63,313 nt of DNA from Pseudomonas parakoreensis (GCF_021602155.1 NZ_BQHY01000025.1:1-63313); one strand, 5' to 3'. Shown: positions 13,352 to 22,498, counted from the first letter of the stretch. Translations and numbers: made by a program. The notes: generated from the letters alone by a model not told the origin.

Positions 13352-15604
13352 ATGGCAGAGAACAAATACGCGCTCGCATACGCCGGTGAGAGCGGCACCC
13401 CATCTGGCGGAATTACCCTGCCCAATAACCTCGGCAAACCGCTGCAGGATCTGAACCTGACACTGTTGCTGGCAAGCGTGGATATTCGCTTGCTGACTCA
13501 GGAGCAGATCAAGCTGCGCGAGCTGCTGGTCAGCCAGCAATCGTTGTTCAAGGTCGTCGCGGCGCCGCCAGCCGCCAACAGTGAGCCGAAGTCAAAACTC
13601 AAGGCGGAAATCGAGCAGCGTCCGCCACCGAAAAAGCTGCAATCGGCGATGGCTAACGAGACCGCGCTGGTTGAGCTCAATCGGTTGATTGGGCTCAACA
13701 AAGACCAGCTTCAAGCGCATTCAGAGCAGACCCTCGAACTCGCGACTCAGCGTACTGTTGCAGCCAGTGGCGCGACGGGTGCGGATCTGTTGCAAATCCA
13801 GCAGGTCGGGGCGCGAGCTGGTATTGCCGACGGCGCCAAGGGTGATCAGCGAGCGACAGAGCTGAGAGCGTACTCCGGCGACGCGGCGATCAATGCCACG
13901 GCCTTCCGGCTTGACGTCAAGGCCGCGGGGGAAATGCTTGCGGTCTGGCGTTCCTCCTTGAAGCTGGATCGATACCAAGGTCAGGATCTGGCCGATGCGG
14001 TCAGTTATCTGGGCAGCAGCGGTCTGGACGCCAAACCTGCCGATATCGGCGCGGTCGTTCAACGCTCTGGCGAGAGCGCTGTTGCATCGGGAATGACACC
14101 GGAACAGGTTGCAGCATTTGCCACTGCGCTGTTGAACAGCGGGGCCGATAAGGACGCTGCGAGTACGGCGTTGAAGAGCTTTACCTCGGTCTTCGGCAAG
14201 GAAAATGCTGCGTCAACCGAACAGCGTTCGGCGATGACCCGGTTGCACCTGGACCCCGATTCATTGCGTGAGAAGATGCGCACGGATGCGCCGGGTGCGA
14301 TTGATTCGGTACTCGCAGCACTTGGCAAACAATCCGTACCCGAACGTGCAGCCACGGCGAAGACGCTGTTTGGCGAGAGCAGTACCAGCATTCTTGAGTT
14401 GCTGAAGAAGCCCGACGACGTCAAGACCGCCTTCACTCGGGTGTCCGACAAGCACCACTACGCAACGTCGGAACTGGGTTCCGGCGCCGGTGCCGCGACG
14501 AAAACGGCCGAAGCCTTTGGCGATACGTCACAAGGGCGCTGGAATGCGCTGGATGCGAGTCTTAATCGTTTGTCGACAGCGGTGGGAAATGCACTCGCGC
14601 CCATGACTGACGCGCTGGCAGTGTCGCTAACGGCTGTGGTCAATGGCTTGAGTTCAGCTGCTGAAGCACTGCCGTTCCTGGCGGCTGGCCTCACGCTGGC
14701 CGGTGTGGCCGCCATGCCGTTCGTCGGTGGTGTCCTGAAGACCGGGGTCGCCTCGGTGCTGGATGCGGTCAACTCGAAACTGTTGCGTCTGGCGACGGCG
14801 CGATTGCCCGCTGATATTGCCGATGTGATCAATGGCGGTGACGACGGCGGCGGCGAGGGGCCTAAAAGAAAGCGCCCCGGTCGACGCGCATCTTCCAGCG
14901 CGCGGTCTCGTGTTCCTTCCTCTGGCGCCGGTCGAGGCGGACGTTTGAGCACGATGACGGCCAAAATCGCCCCGATGTTTGACGATGCGATAACCCGCGT
15001 GAAAATGGTCGGCGAGATGGCCAAAAGCATGCGCCCGAGTTGGCTCAGCGGCGCGACTGCCAAGCTCATGCCGCTGGTCGATGGCGCCAAATCCAAGCTT
15101 CTACCGCCGCTGGTCAAATCATTGCCCGCCTTCAAGATGGGCGCTCCGCTGGCGATTGGTCATGCCGCTTACGCAGGTTTGAAGGGCTGGCGTGACGGCG
15201 ATGATCAAGCTGTCAAAGGTGCTGCCGGCGAGTTGGCTGGAACGGCGATTGGTGCCACGATCGGCTCGTTCATTGCACCTGGTATTGGCACATTCATCGG
15301 CGGCACTCTGGGCGGAATGCTCGGCTCCTATGTGGGGGAACAATGGGGGAAACCTGCCGATGACAAACTCGCGCCCCCCGCGCAAGTGGTCAAGGATCTG
15401 ACCAGCGCTCAGACGCAACTGTCCAATTACACCTACTCGCCGTTAGTGCAGATCAGCGGCGGTGATGTGCTCAATGCCGAAAAAATCGGCGATGTGGTTT
15501 CGCAGGTTATGCGCAACCATTTCGATACCGCATTCACACCCGCAGTAGGCACCAACGCTCTCGCCACCCGCCGTGACGCAGCCCTGACCGATGGAGTCGC
15601 CTGA
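13352..15604 (+). CDS. Tape measure protein of the P2-type tail
   Basis: 750 residues, P2 gpT/PA0625-like, and the largest tail gene, in the expected place after E/E'. It has long helical stretches, a hydrophobic middle (residues about 425–480, AVSLTAVVNGLSSAAEALPF) and a Gly-rich hydrophobic stretch near 620–660 (IGATIGSFIAPGIGTFIGG) that could insert in membrane. Around residues 494–530 is an unusual Gly- then Arg/Ser-rich linker (GPKRKRPGRRASSSARSR). It sets tail length and occupies the tube lumen before ejection. Confidence 0.9.
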   Translation: MAENKYALAYAGESGTPSGGITLPNNLGKPLQDLNLTLLLASVDIRLLTQEQIKLRELLVSQQSLFKVVAAPPAANSEPKSKLKAEIEQRPPPKKLQSAMANETALVELNRLIGLNKDQLQAHSEQTLELATQRTVAASGATGADLLQIQQVGARAGIADGAKGDQRATELRAYSGDAAINATAFRLDVKAAGEMLAVWRSSLKLDRYQGQDLADAVSYLGSSGLDAKPADIGAVVQRSGESAVASGMTPEQVAAFATALLNSGADKDAASTALKSFTSVFGKENAASTEQRSAMTRLHLDPDSLREKMRTDAPGAIDSVLAALGKQSVPERAATAKTLFGESSTSILELLKKPDDVKTAFTRVSDKHHYATSELGSGAGAATKTAEAFGDTSQGRWNALDASLNRLSTAVGNALAPMTDALAVSLTAVVNGLSSAAEALPFLAAGLTLAGVAAMPFVGGVLKTGVASVLDAVNSKLLRLATARLPADIADVINGGDDGGGEGPKRKRPGRRASSSARSRVPSSGAGRGGRLSTMTAKIAPMFDDAITRVKMVGEMAKSMRPSWLSGATAKLMPLVDGAKSKLLPPLVKSLPAFKMGAPLAIGHAAYAGLKGWRDGDDQAVKGAAGELAGTAIGATIGSFIAPGIGTFIGGTLGGMLGSYVGEQWGKPADDKLAPPAQVVKDLTSAQTQLSNYTYSPLVQISGGDVLNAEKIGDVVSQVMRNHFDTAFTPAVGTNALATRRDAALTDGVA

Positions 15605-15987
15605 TGAAACAACAAATGGCGCTGGGCAGTTTCATCTTCGGCCTGTCGCGCGACTTCGCCTACAGCTCGCTGGCGCGCAAGTCCGATGGAGGCTGGAGCG
15701 AAATCCAGATTCTCACCAGCAAACCCAAGTCCAGCCAGACCGGGCAAAGACCGGAAACCCTGACTATCACCGGCAAGTCGATGTATGCCGTGGCCATGGA
15801 TCGGCTCGACGAATTGCGCGCGTTGCAGGCCCAGCGTATCCCGCTGCCGTTGATTGACGGCATCGGTCGCAATTGGGGCCTGTGGCGAATCAACAATATT
15901 CAGGAAACCCAGAGCCAGATCATCGATGACGGCACGGCAATGGTCGTTGACTGGGTCATTGAGCTAGCGGAGTTCAACAATGCGTAA
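15604..15987 (+). CDS. Baseplate protein, P2 gpU-like
   Basis: 127 residues with family marks GSFIFGLSRDFAY near the N-terminus and WGLWRINNIQETQSQI near residue 92. In the R2 pyocin the homologue (PA0626) is the ripcord that links hub and tube. The start overlaps the tape measure stop and the end overlaps gpX. Confidence 0.9.
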   Translation: MKQQMALGSFIFGLSRDFAYSSLARKSDGGWSEIQILTSKPKSSQTGQRPETLTITGKSMYAVAMDRLDELRALQAQRIPLPLIDGIGRNWGLWRINNIQETQSQIIDDGTAMVVDWVIELAEFNNA

Positions 15988-16192
15988 AGTCCGAAGCGTG
16001 GCCGGTGATTCGCTGAATCTGCTGCTCTACCGCGAAACCGGGCGCAGTGATGACAACGCCGAAGAGGCCCTGTGGACACTCAACCCGACCCTGGCCGAAT
16101 ACGGCCCGATCCTGCCGGCGGGTGTTTGGGTCACGTTGCCGGAACTCGACTCGAAACCGGCCACGATCAAACCGGTTACGGCCTGGGATTAA
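15980..16192 (+). CDS. Tail protein X (LysM-like), P2 gpX-like
   Basis: 70 residues with a LysM-type fold pattern (VAGDSLNLLLYRETG, then LPAGVWVTLPEL). In R-pyocins the homologue PA0627 glues the wedges to the hub. It overlaps gpU by 8 bases and precedes gpD. Confidence 0.9.
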   Translation: MRKVRSVAGDSLNLLLYRETGRSDDNAEEALWTLNPTLAEYGPILPAGVWVTLPELDSKPATIKPVTAWD

Positions 16193-16201
16193 GGAGGTTG
16201 C

Positions 16202-17230
16202 ATGGCACTGGGTTTCACCCCGGCGGTAAGACTTTACGGGGCCCATTCGGCCCTGCTTAATCAACGCCTGATCAGTTGGGAACACATCGACGCTGCCGGT
16301 TTCGAGTCCGATCAACTGACGTTGACCATCGATCTTGAAGGCCTCGAAGGGCTGCCGGATCTGGGCGGGAAAATCGGCCTGGAGGTCGGTTATCTGGAGT
16401 CGGGGCTGGTCGACAAGGGCCAGTTCAAAGTGACACGTCTGACGCCGACGCTGTTCCCGTTTCGCCTGACGCTGGTGGCCACGGCGGCGCCGTTCAGCAA
16501 GGAGGATGAAACGGGCTTCAAGCAACGTCGCACGGCCAGTCATGGCCCGACCACTTTGGGTGCGCTGTTTCGCAAACTGGTGTCGAGCCATGGCTTTTCA
16601 CCGCGCGTCGCGCCCGAGGTGGCGATGATCAGGATCGAGCACGTCGACCAGTCCAACGAAACCGACATGAGCTTTCTGACGCGCCTGGCAAAAAAGTACA
16701 ACGCGGTGACCAAACCCTACAACGACGTGTACGTGCTGGCCCGTCCCGGCCAGACCAAGTCGTTGTCGGGCCAGGTGCTGGCGGACGTGACTTTGTCGGT
16801 GACCAGCAACAACCGTCCGGGCGATCACGCGTTCGTCAGCGCCACGTTGGAGGAGTCTGCCCGCGAGCAGACCAAGGGCTGCAAGACCTGTTTCTGGGAT
16901 GGCGCCGCAGGTGTGTTGCGCTGGGTTGAAACGGGGCTTGCGCCGTTCAAGACCCTGCGCCAGAAACAACCCACTGAAGCCGATGCGATCGCCGTCGGCG
17001 AGGGCGAAGTGCGCAAGATGCTCCGGCAGAAGTACAAGGTGAAGATCACCTGTCCCGGCAATCCACTGCTGGCGGCCGAAGGTCTGGTGCTGCTCGATGA
17101 CACCTGGCCAGACTTCATGCGCGGGCGCTGGTCGATTGAAAAAGTCACCGCCAGTGGCAATCGCGAGAACAGCTATCGCTGCGTGATCGATGCCAGCGGC
17201 CTTGATCCCAAGGCCGCAGCCAAGGACTGA
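16202..17230 (+). CDS. Baseplate hub, P2 gpD-like
   Basis: 342 residues, late control D/hub family (PA0628-like; gp27-type fold). It starts MALGFTPAVRLYGA with AAGGAGG just upstream (16192–16198). The segment EDETGFKQRRTASHGPTTLG and the central MIRIEHVDQSNETDMSFLTRLAKKY pattern are typical. It ends the P2-type module; unlike the P. aeruginosa cluster, no lytic enzyme follows here. Confidence 0.92.
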   Translation: MALGFTPAVRLYGAHSALLNQRLISWEHIDAAGFESDQLTLTIDLEGLEGLPDLGGKIGLEVGYLESGLVDKGQFKVTRLTPTLFPFRLTLVATAAPFSKEDETGFKQRRTASHGPTTLGALFRKLVSSHGFSPRVAPEVAMIRIEHVDQSNETDMSFLTRLAKKYNAVTKPYNDVYVLARPGQTKSLSGQVLADVTLSVTSNNRPGDHAFVSATLEESAREQTKGCKTCFWDGAAGVLRWVETGLAPFKTLRQKQPTEADAIAVGEGEVRKMLRQKYKVKITCPGNPLLAAEGLVLLDDTWPDFMRGRWSIEKVTASGNRENSYRCVIDASGLDPKAAAKD

Positions 17231-17260
17231 TTCCCCGCTTTGTCACTGCGATGAAGATCC

Positions 17261-17352
17261 CTGTGGGAGCGGGCTTGCCCGCGAAGAGGCCAGCCTATTC
17301 AAAAGAGACGCCGGTTGATCCACCGCCATCGCTGGCAAGCCAGCTCCCACAG
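17261..17352. repeat. REP pair at the junction of the two tail modules
   Basis: CTGTGGGAGCGGGCTTGCCC and its imperfect inverse GGCAAGCCAGCTCCCACAG, 92 bp in all. It occupies most of the 172-bp gap between the P2-type and Mu-type tail modules, where no promoter is evident. Confidence 0.85.
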
Positions 17353-17402
17353 GTTTTGCAGTGTTCTGCAGACCGCTTTTCATTCAACTCTGGAACACCC
17401 CA

Positions 17403-17987
17403 ATGAAGATCACCCCGATCCTCACGCAACTGCGTGCGCAATGCCCTGGCTTTGCCAATCACATTTCGGTGGGTGTCGATCTGGCTTTGCTGCAAGGCAA
17501 TGCCGATCTGCCAACACCCTCGGCCCACGTGCTGCCGCTGGCCGATCTGGCCAGCAACAGCACCGCACAAAACCTCACCACCCAACCGATCCGCGACCGC
17601 TTCGAAATCGTCCTCGCGCTTGACGCAACCGACGCTACAAAAGCGCTGGATCTGTTGCACGACCTGCGCGCCGAACTGTGGCGCGCACTGGTGGGATTCA
17701 AGCCCGGCAACGACTACAGCGCCATCGTCTACGACGGCGGCGAAACGGTCTCGATCAACAGCAGCCGCGCCTTTTACCGGCTGCGCTTTTTTGCCGAGTT
17801 CCAGCTCGGCCGCAATCTGCCCAGTCAGCCTGCGGAGAGTTGGCACGAACGTGAACTGGACGGTTTGTCGTCCTTTACCGGGGTCACCTTGCGGGTCGAT
17901 GCGATCGACCCGGCCGACCCCAATCTGAAACACCCGGGCCCTGACGGGCGCGTGGAACTGACTTTCTCTGGAGACGTAACCCCATGA
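17403..17987 (+). CDS. Mu gp37-like tail protein, first gene of the second tail module
   Basis: 194 residues. The start at ATG 17403 gives MKITPILTQLRAQCPGF and avoids a longer frame through the REP element. The length and IVLALDATDATKALDLLHDL match the Gp37/tail-terminator-like family that precedes DUF2635 and sheath in Mu/SfV-type tails. It overlaps the next gene by four bases. Confidence 0.75.
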   Translation: MKITPILTQLRAQCPGFANHISVGVDLALLQGNADLPTPSAHVLPLADLASNSTAQNLTTQPIRDRFEIVLALDATDATKALDLLHDLRAELWRALVGFKPGNDYSAIVYDGGETVSINSSRAFYRLRFFAEFQLGRNLPSQPAESWHERELDGLSSFTGVTLRVDAIDPADPNLKHPGPDGRVELTFSGDVTP

Positions 17988-18166
17988 GCAATCGCATTAC
18001 CGTACTGCCGGCCGCTGGCCGTGCCGTGCCTGACCCGGAAGCGGGCGATCTGCTGCCCAAGGAAGGCCGTGAAGTGCTGGACAGCGCCTGGTGGCGCCGG
18101 CGTCTGGCCGACGGCGATATCACACTCAAAACCGCAAAAGCGGCTAAACCACAGGGAGCCAAATGA
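17984..18166 (+). CDS. DUF2635 protein (Mu gp38-like)
   Basis: 60 residues with the DUF2635 pattern: ITVLPAAGRAVPDPEAGDLL, then LPKEGREV and WWRRRLADGDI. In Mu-like phages it always precedes the sheath gene; the function is unknown. It overlaps the sheath start (ATGATG). Confidence 0.85.
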   Translation: MSNRITVLPAAGRAVPDPEAGDLLPKEGREVLDSAWWRRRLADGDITLKTAKAAKPQGAK

Positions 18167-19662
18167 TGGCGATCGGATTCAGCAACATCCCCGCGGACAT
18201 TCGTGTACCGCTGTTCTATGCCGAAATGGACAACTCGGCCGCCAATAGCGCGAGCTCGAGCCTGCGTCGCTTGATCGTCGCTCAGGTCAACGACAACATC
18301 GCCCCGACTGAAGTCGGCAAACTGGTGCTGGTCTCCAGCGTTGCACTGGCAAAAAGCATCGGCGGTCAGGGCTCGATGCTCGCCTCGATGTACGAGACCT
18401 TCCGCAAGGCCGACCCGATCGGCGAGATCTGGTGCCTGCCGCTGCACAACGCTGAAGGCGCCATCGCCAAAGGCGTGCTGACCCTGACCGGCACCGCGAC
18501 TCAGGCTGGCGTGCTCAACCTGTACGTCGCTGGTGTGCGTGTGCAAGCCACCGTGGTCAACGGTGCCACCGCTGCTCAGGCAGCCACCGCACTGGCGCAG
18601 AAAATCAACGCCACCGCCGATCTGCCAGTCAGCGCTGCGGCTGCTGAAGGCGTGGTCACTCTGACCGCCAAATGGACCGGCGACAGCGGTAACGACATCA
18701 GCCTGCAGTTCAATCGTCTGGGCAAGAGCAACGGCGAAGAAACCCCGGCCGGCCTGACCACTGCGATCACCGCCATGACCGGTGGCGCCGGTGTACCGGA
18801 CCAGGTCGCAGCCGTGGCCGCACTGGGCGACGAGCCGTTCGAGTTCATCGCTCTGCCGTGGTCGGATCTGTCGACCCTCAACACCTGGCAAGCGGTGATG
18901 GATGACAGCACCGGTCGCTGGTCCTGGGCCAAGCAACTGTTCGGTCACGTTTACAGCGCCAAGCGCGGCACCGTCGGCACCCTGGTTGCTGCTGGCCAGG
19001 CACGCAACGACCAGCACATGACCATTCAGGCGCTGGAGCCGGGCGTACCGCAACCGTTCTGGGTACAAGCTGCCGCACTGGCTGCGCGCACCGCGGTGTT
19101 CATCTCCGCCGATGCCAGCCGTCCGACCCAAAGCGGCAGCCTGCCGGGTGTTGATCCAGCGCCTGCCAGCGAGCGTTTCACCCTGACCGAGCGTCAGTCG
19201 CTGCTCAACTACGGCATCGCGACTGCGTACTACGAAGGCGGTTACGTGCGCATCCAGCGTTCGATTACCACCTACCAGAAAAACGCTTACGGCCAGGCCG
19301 ACAACTCCTACCTGGACAGCGAAACCATGCACCAGTCGGCGTTCATCGTGCGTCGTCTGCAAAGCGTGATCACCAGCAAATACGGCCGGCACAAACTGGC
19401 TTCCGACGGCACCCGTTTCGGCGCTGGCCAGCCGATCGTGACGCCAGCGACCATTCGCGGCGAGCTGATCGCGCAGTACGCCAAGCTGGAACTGGAAGGC
19501 CACGTGGAGAACGCCGAGCTGTTCGCCGAGCACCTGATCGTCGAGCGTGACGTGCAGGACCCGAGCCGCGTGAACGTGCTGTTCCCGCCGGATTACATCA
19601 ACGGTCTGCGCGTGTTCGCACTGCTCAACCAATTCCGTCTGCAATACGACGACGCGGCCTGA
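18163..19662 (+). CDS. Contractile tail sheath, Mu gpL/SfV type
   Basis: 499 residues, markedly longer than the P2-type sheath and of a different subfamily. The N-terminus has FSNIPADIRVPLFYAEMDNS. An inserted domain follows at about residues 110–200 (GVLTLTGTATQAGVLNLYVA), and the conserved C-terminal domain ends in VNVLFPPDYINGLRVFALLN. It encodes the second, independent contractile apparatus. A terminator-like hairpin follows before the tube gene. Confidence 0.95.
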   Translation: MMAIGFSNIPADIRVPLFYAEMDNSAANSASSSLRRLIVAQVNDNIAPTEVGKLVLVSSVALAKSIGGQGSMLASMYETFRKADPIGEIWCLPLHNAEGAIAKGVLTLTGTATQAGVLNLYVAGVRVQATVVNGATAAQAATALAQKINATADLPVSAAAAEGVVTLTAKWTGDSGNDISLQFNRLGKSNGEETPAGLTTAITAMTGGAGVPDQVAAVAALGDEPFEFIALPWSDLSTLNTWQAVMDDSTGRWSWAKQLFGHVYSAKRGTVGTLVAAGQARNDQHMTIQALEPGVPQPFWVQAAALAARTAVFISADASRPTQSGSLPGVDPAPASERFTLTERQSLLNYGIATAYYEGGYVRIQRSITTYQKNAYGQADNSYLDSETMHQSAFIVRRLQSVITSKYGRHKLASDGTRFGAGQPIVTPATIRGELIAQYAKLELEGHVENAELFAEHLIVERDVQDPSRVNVLFPPDYINGLRVFALLNQFRLQYDDAA

Positions 19663-19687
19663 TCGCCGCGCTTGGCCGTAAGCATTC

Positions 19688-19710
19688 AGCCCACCTCGGT
19701 GGGCTTTTTT
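19688..19710 (+). terminator. Intra-operon terminator-like hairpin between sheath and tube
   Basis: AGCCCACC-tc-GGTGGGCTTTTTT, 25 bases after the sheath stop. The tube and 14 kb of further genes lie beyond it without an evident new promoter. Confidence 0.75.
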
Positions 19711-19729
19711 ATTTGAAGGGAGTAACACC

Positions 19730-20077
19730 ATGGGTCAAGTGATTGCAGGCACCTGCTACGTCAAAGTCGACGGTGCACAACTGACTATCAACGGCGGCTG
19801 CGAAGCCCCGCTGATGGCCGTCAAACGCGAAACCGTCGTACCGGGTTTCTACAAGGAAACCGACGTCGCGCCGTCGTTCAAAGTGACTGCGCTGCACACC
19901 GCCGACTTCCCGCTGAAGAAGCTGATCGAAGGCACCGACATCACCGTCACCTGCGAATTCAGCAACGGCAAGGTCTACGTGCTGGCCGGTGCCTACCTGG
20001 TCGAAGAGCCGGTTTCCAAAGGCGATGACGCCACCATCGAACTGAAATTCGAAGGCATCAAGGGGACTTGGCAATGA
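19730..20077 (+). CDS. Tail tube protein, Mu gpM type
   Basis: 115 residues. Family features are the start GQVIAGTCYVKVDGAQL and VTALHTADFPLKKL-type residues in the middle. GAAGGGAG precedes ATG 19730. The stop overlaps the ATG of the assembly chaperone. Confidence 0.93.
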   Translation: MGQVIAGTCYVKVDGAQLTINGGCEAPLMAVKRETVVPGFYKETDVAPSFKVTALHTADFPLKKLIEGTDITVTCEFSNGKVYVLAGAYLVEEPVSKGDDATIELKFEGIKGTWQ

Positions 20078-20370
20078 GCGGCGCCGTGAAGCTTCAGGTT
20101 GCGATCGAAGCTCACGGCGAGCCCCTGACCGAACTCGTCCTGCGCCGTCCGACGGTGCAGGAAGTGCGAGCGATCAAGGCGCTGCCGTACAAGATCGACA
20201 AGAGCGAAGAAGTCAGCCTCGACATGGACGTGGCGGCCAAATACATCGCCGTGTGCGCCGGCATCCCGCCGTCGTCGGTCAACCAGCTCGATCTGGCTGA
20301 CCTCAATGCGCTGAGCTGGGCCGTTGCGAGTTTTTTCATGAGTGCGGCGTCGGAGCCATCACCGACCTGA
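20074..20370 (+). CDS. Tail assembly chaperone, Mu gp41-like (zero-frame product)
   Basis: 98 residues, from ATG 20074 overlapping the tube stop. The pattern VLRRPTVQEVRAIKALPY is the E/gp41 chaperone family (phage tail assembly chaperone 7). The 3' end has a TTTTTTC slippery run giving the extended product. Confidence 0.85.
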   Translation: MSGAVKLQVAIEAHGEPLTELVLRRPTVQEVRAIKALPYKIDKSEEVSLDMDVAAKYIAVCAGIPPSSVNQLDLADLNALSWAVASFFMSAASEPSPT

Positions 20371-20501
20371 TCGCAGTCGCCTATGACCTGGCCTGGTTCT
20401 GGAAGGTTGACCCCGAACAGATGATGGCCAGGCCACTGGATGTGCTCCGCGAGTCGCTGGAGCACGCGCAACGGATCAATGCGATGCAGCAGGTGCAGTG
20501 A
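20074..20501 (+). CDS. gp41-42-type chaperone fusion by -1 frameshift
   Basis: The codons AGT TTT TTC (20328–20336) contain the heptamer T-TTT-TTC. A -1 slip leads into a 54-codon extension (VGAITDLIAVAYDLAWFW, then VLRESLEHAQRINAMQQVQ) ending at TGA 20499–20501, which overlaps the tape measure ATG. Mu itself uses such a frameshift. This second case is independent of the gpE-E' site. Confidence 0.78.
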
Positions 20502-22498
20502 TGGCGAATACTAATTTGAGCCTGATCCCGCAGAACTTTCCCGTCACGGTCAACATGCTTGTGGTGCTCAAGGGCGCCGAGAAGATGGAGGCCGAGATGA
20601 AGGGGCTGCGCGGCAAGGTCGCAGCATTCAAGAAAAGCATGGAAGACAGCGGCCTTGAGCCGCTGGACGTGGCCGGTTTCATTGCCGAAGGTGGTTTGCT
20701 CAAGCCGTTTCAGGACGGCATCAAAAAAGCCATCGAAGCGCAGGATGCGCTGGCGAAGAAAGCCAGGGCACTCAAGGTCCTTAAAGTGCCGAAGGTGGTG
20801 CAGGGCGAAACCTCGGCCAACCTGGAAAAATTCAACAAGGCGCTGGATAACATCTCGCTGAAAATCGGTCAGGCGTTGTTGCCGGCGGTTAACGGCATCG
20901 TCACTGCATTGACGCCGGTAATGACTTCGATTGGCCAGTTTGTCGCCAACAATCCGTATCTGGTCGAAGGGCTGGCGGCCGCTGCCGTAGCGTTTACGGT
21001 GGTCACGGTCGGGGCGATGGGGCTGGTCGCGGTGCTGGGGATTTTGACCTCACCCATCGGGCTGATTGCGGCGGCTATCGCCGCAGCGGTGGCCATCATC
21101 GTGATCGGCGCGCGGTTGATTACCAATAACTGGGCGTCGATTTCCGGATTCTTCGGCGGGATGTGGGACTACGTCTCGACGAAATTCAAGGCTGGAGTCG
21201 CGGCGACCACACAGGCAATCGAGTCGATGAGCGCATCGATCAGCAAAACATGGGGAGAGATCAGCGCGGACTTCTTTGCCGGCGTCGACAGCGTCGTCAA
21301 TATTTACAACGGCTTGGTATCGAAAGCGCAGGCAGGCACTGACAAGCTCGCGGCGGCTTTCGACTTCTCGCCGCGTGAGCTGTGGAACAAGGCGTTGGCG
21401 AAAGCCAGCAGCGTTGTCAGTGATTTTTTCGCCAGCACGATGGCGGATGCACAAGCAGGGATCGACAAGCTCAGTACGAAGTTCGCTTTCTCACCGCGTG
21501 AGGTGTGGAACAAGGCATTGGCGAAAGCCAGCAGTGTTGTGAGTGAATTCTTCGTCAGCACCATGGCGGATGCGCAAGCGGGTATCGACACGCTCAGGGC
21601 GAAATTCGGTTTCTCGCCGAGTGAAGTGATGAGCAAGGCTTTTGCAACTGCGAGCAATGTCGTCAGTGATTTCTTCGCTGGCGCACAGGCCAAAGCTGCT
21701 GCCGGTGTGGACGCGCTCAAGGCGAAGTTCAGTTGGTCGCCGGTGCAGACGATTACCGGCGCCTGGGGTTCGCTGAACAATGTGTTTGGCAATCTTGTTG
21801 GCGGTGTTGCAGGTAACGCCACCGCGCAGTGGGAGCAGGTCAAATCGATTTTCACGCAATCGCCGGTGGCGACGATTGGATCGGCTTGGCAACCCGTGGT
21901 TGGCGTTTTTTCGGCGCTTTGGGATGTCCTGCGGGCATCGATGGGCACGTTGCAGGAAAACCTGCGCAGCGTGTTCGACGTCTTGCCGGTGGAGTCGGCA
22001 ACGGCGGCCTGGAGCGGCGTGAGCGGGTATTTCTCCGGTTTGTGGGCGTCGTTGACCACGGATGCACAGGTGCTGAAGAGCGTCTTTGGCGATCTGTTCA
22101 GCCAGTCGCCGCTGGAGTCGATCCAGCAGAAATGGCAACCAGTGCTGACCTGGTTCGGTGAGATGTGGACCAAGCTGCAAGGCATCTTCGGGCAGGTCAA
22201 AGAACTGCTCGGTGGCAACTTCACCGCTATCTTCGCCACCCTCACCGGCACCAGCACGGCGGCACCTGCCGGCGGCGCGGCACTGAACAGCACGTTGCCG
22301 CAATCCTCCAGCGCCCTGATCCAGCAAAGTGCTGCCAACAACCGCACGCAACTCGAAGGCGGCCTGACCGTGCGCTTCGAAAACGCACCGGCGGGCCTGC
22401 GTACCGATCAACCACAAACCAATCAACCGGGCCTGGCGTTGTCGTCGCGCATCGGCTATCGCTCGTTGTCGGCAGGAGGTTCCAATGAACTGGCGTGA
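20501..22498 (+). CDS. Tape measure protein of the Mu-type tail with 41-residue repeats
   Basis: 665 residues, ATG 20501 (a GTG lies one codon earlier). The N-terminal 140 residues are helical; two hydrophobic segments follow at about 155–200 (AAAAVAFTVVTVGAMGLVAV). From residue 287 to 573 (nt 21359–22219) the protein is seven consecutive 41-residue repeats, most opening FxxSP and several with a Trp near position 9–13. Repeats 1 and 2 are almost identical, and repeat 3 is close to them. The C-terminus (about 60 residues) is a fibrous tail. It should set the length of the second tail type. Confidence 0.9.
   Translation: MANTNLSLIPQNFPVTVNMLVVLKGAEKMEAEMKGLRGKVAAFKKSMEDSGLEPLDVAGFIAEGGLLKPFQDGIKKAIEAQDALAKKARALKVLKVPKVVQGETSANLEKFNKALDNISLKIGQALLPAVNGIVTALTPVMTSIGQFVANNPYLVEGLAAAAVAFTVVTVGAMGLVAVLGILTSPIGLIAAAIAAAVAIIVIGARLITNNWASISGFFGGMWDYVSTKFKAGVAATTQAIESMSASISKTWGEISADFFAGVDSVVNIYNGLVSKAQAGTDKLAAAFDFSPRELWNKALAKASSVVSDFFASTMADAQAGIDKLSTKFAFSPREVWNKALAKASSVVSEFFVSTMADAQAGIDTLRAKFGFSPSEVMSKAFATASNVVSDFFAGAQAKAAAGVDALKAKFSWSPVQTITGAWGSLNNVFGNLVGGVAGNATAQWEQVKSIFTQSPVATIGSAWQPVVGVFSALWDVLRASMGTLQENLRSVFDVLPVESATAAWSGVSGYFSGLWASLTTDAQVLKSVFGDLFSQSPLESIQQKWQPVLTWFGEMWTKLQGIFGQVKELLGGNFTAIFATLTGTSTAAPAGGAALNSTLPQSSSALIQQSAANNRTQLEGGLTVRFENAPAGLRTDQPQTNQPGLALSSRIGYRSLSAGGSNELA
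21359..22219 (+). repeat. Seven in-frame 123-bp tandem repeats in the tape measure gene
   Basis: Unit starts at 21359, 21482, 21605, 21728, 21851, 21974 and 22097. Each unit begins with Phe and keeps exactly 41 codons. Copies 1–3 are similar at DNA level (for example GTGTGGAACAAGG/GCTGTGGAACAAGG); copies 4–7 are diverged. Confidence 0.85.

Noticed and set aside
17884-19731. 615-codon minus-strand frame opposite the Mu-type sheath
   Set aside because: The sheath frame is a clear family match; the opposite frame reflects high GC codon bias only.
21359-22219. CRISPR array
   Set aside because: The regular repeats are in-frame 123-bp coding units of the tape measure, without spacers; no other regular short repeats occur in the window.
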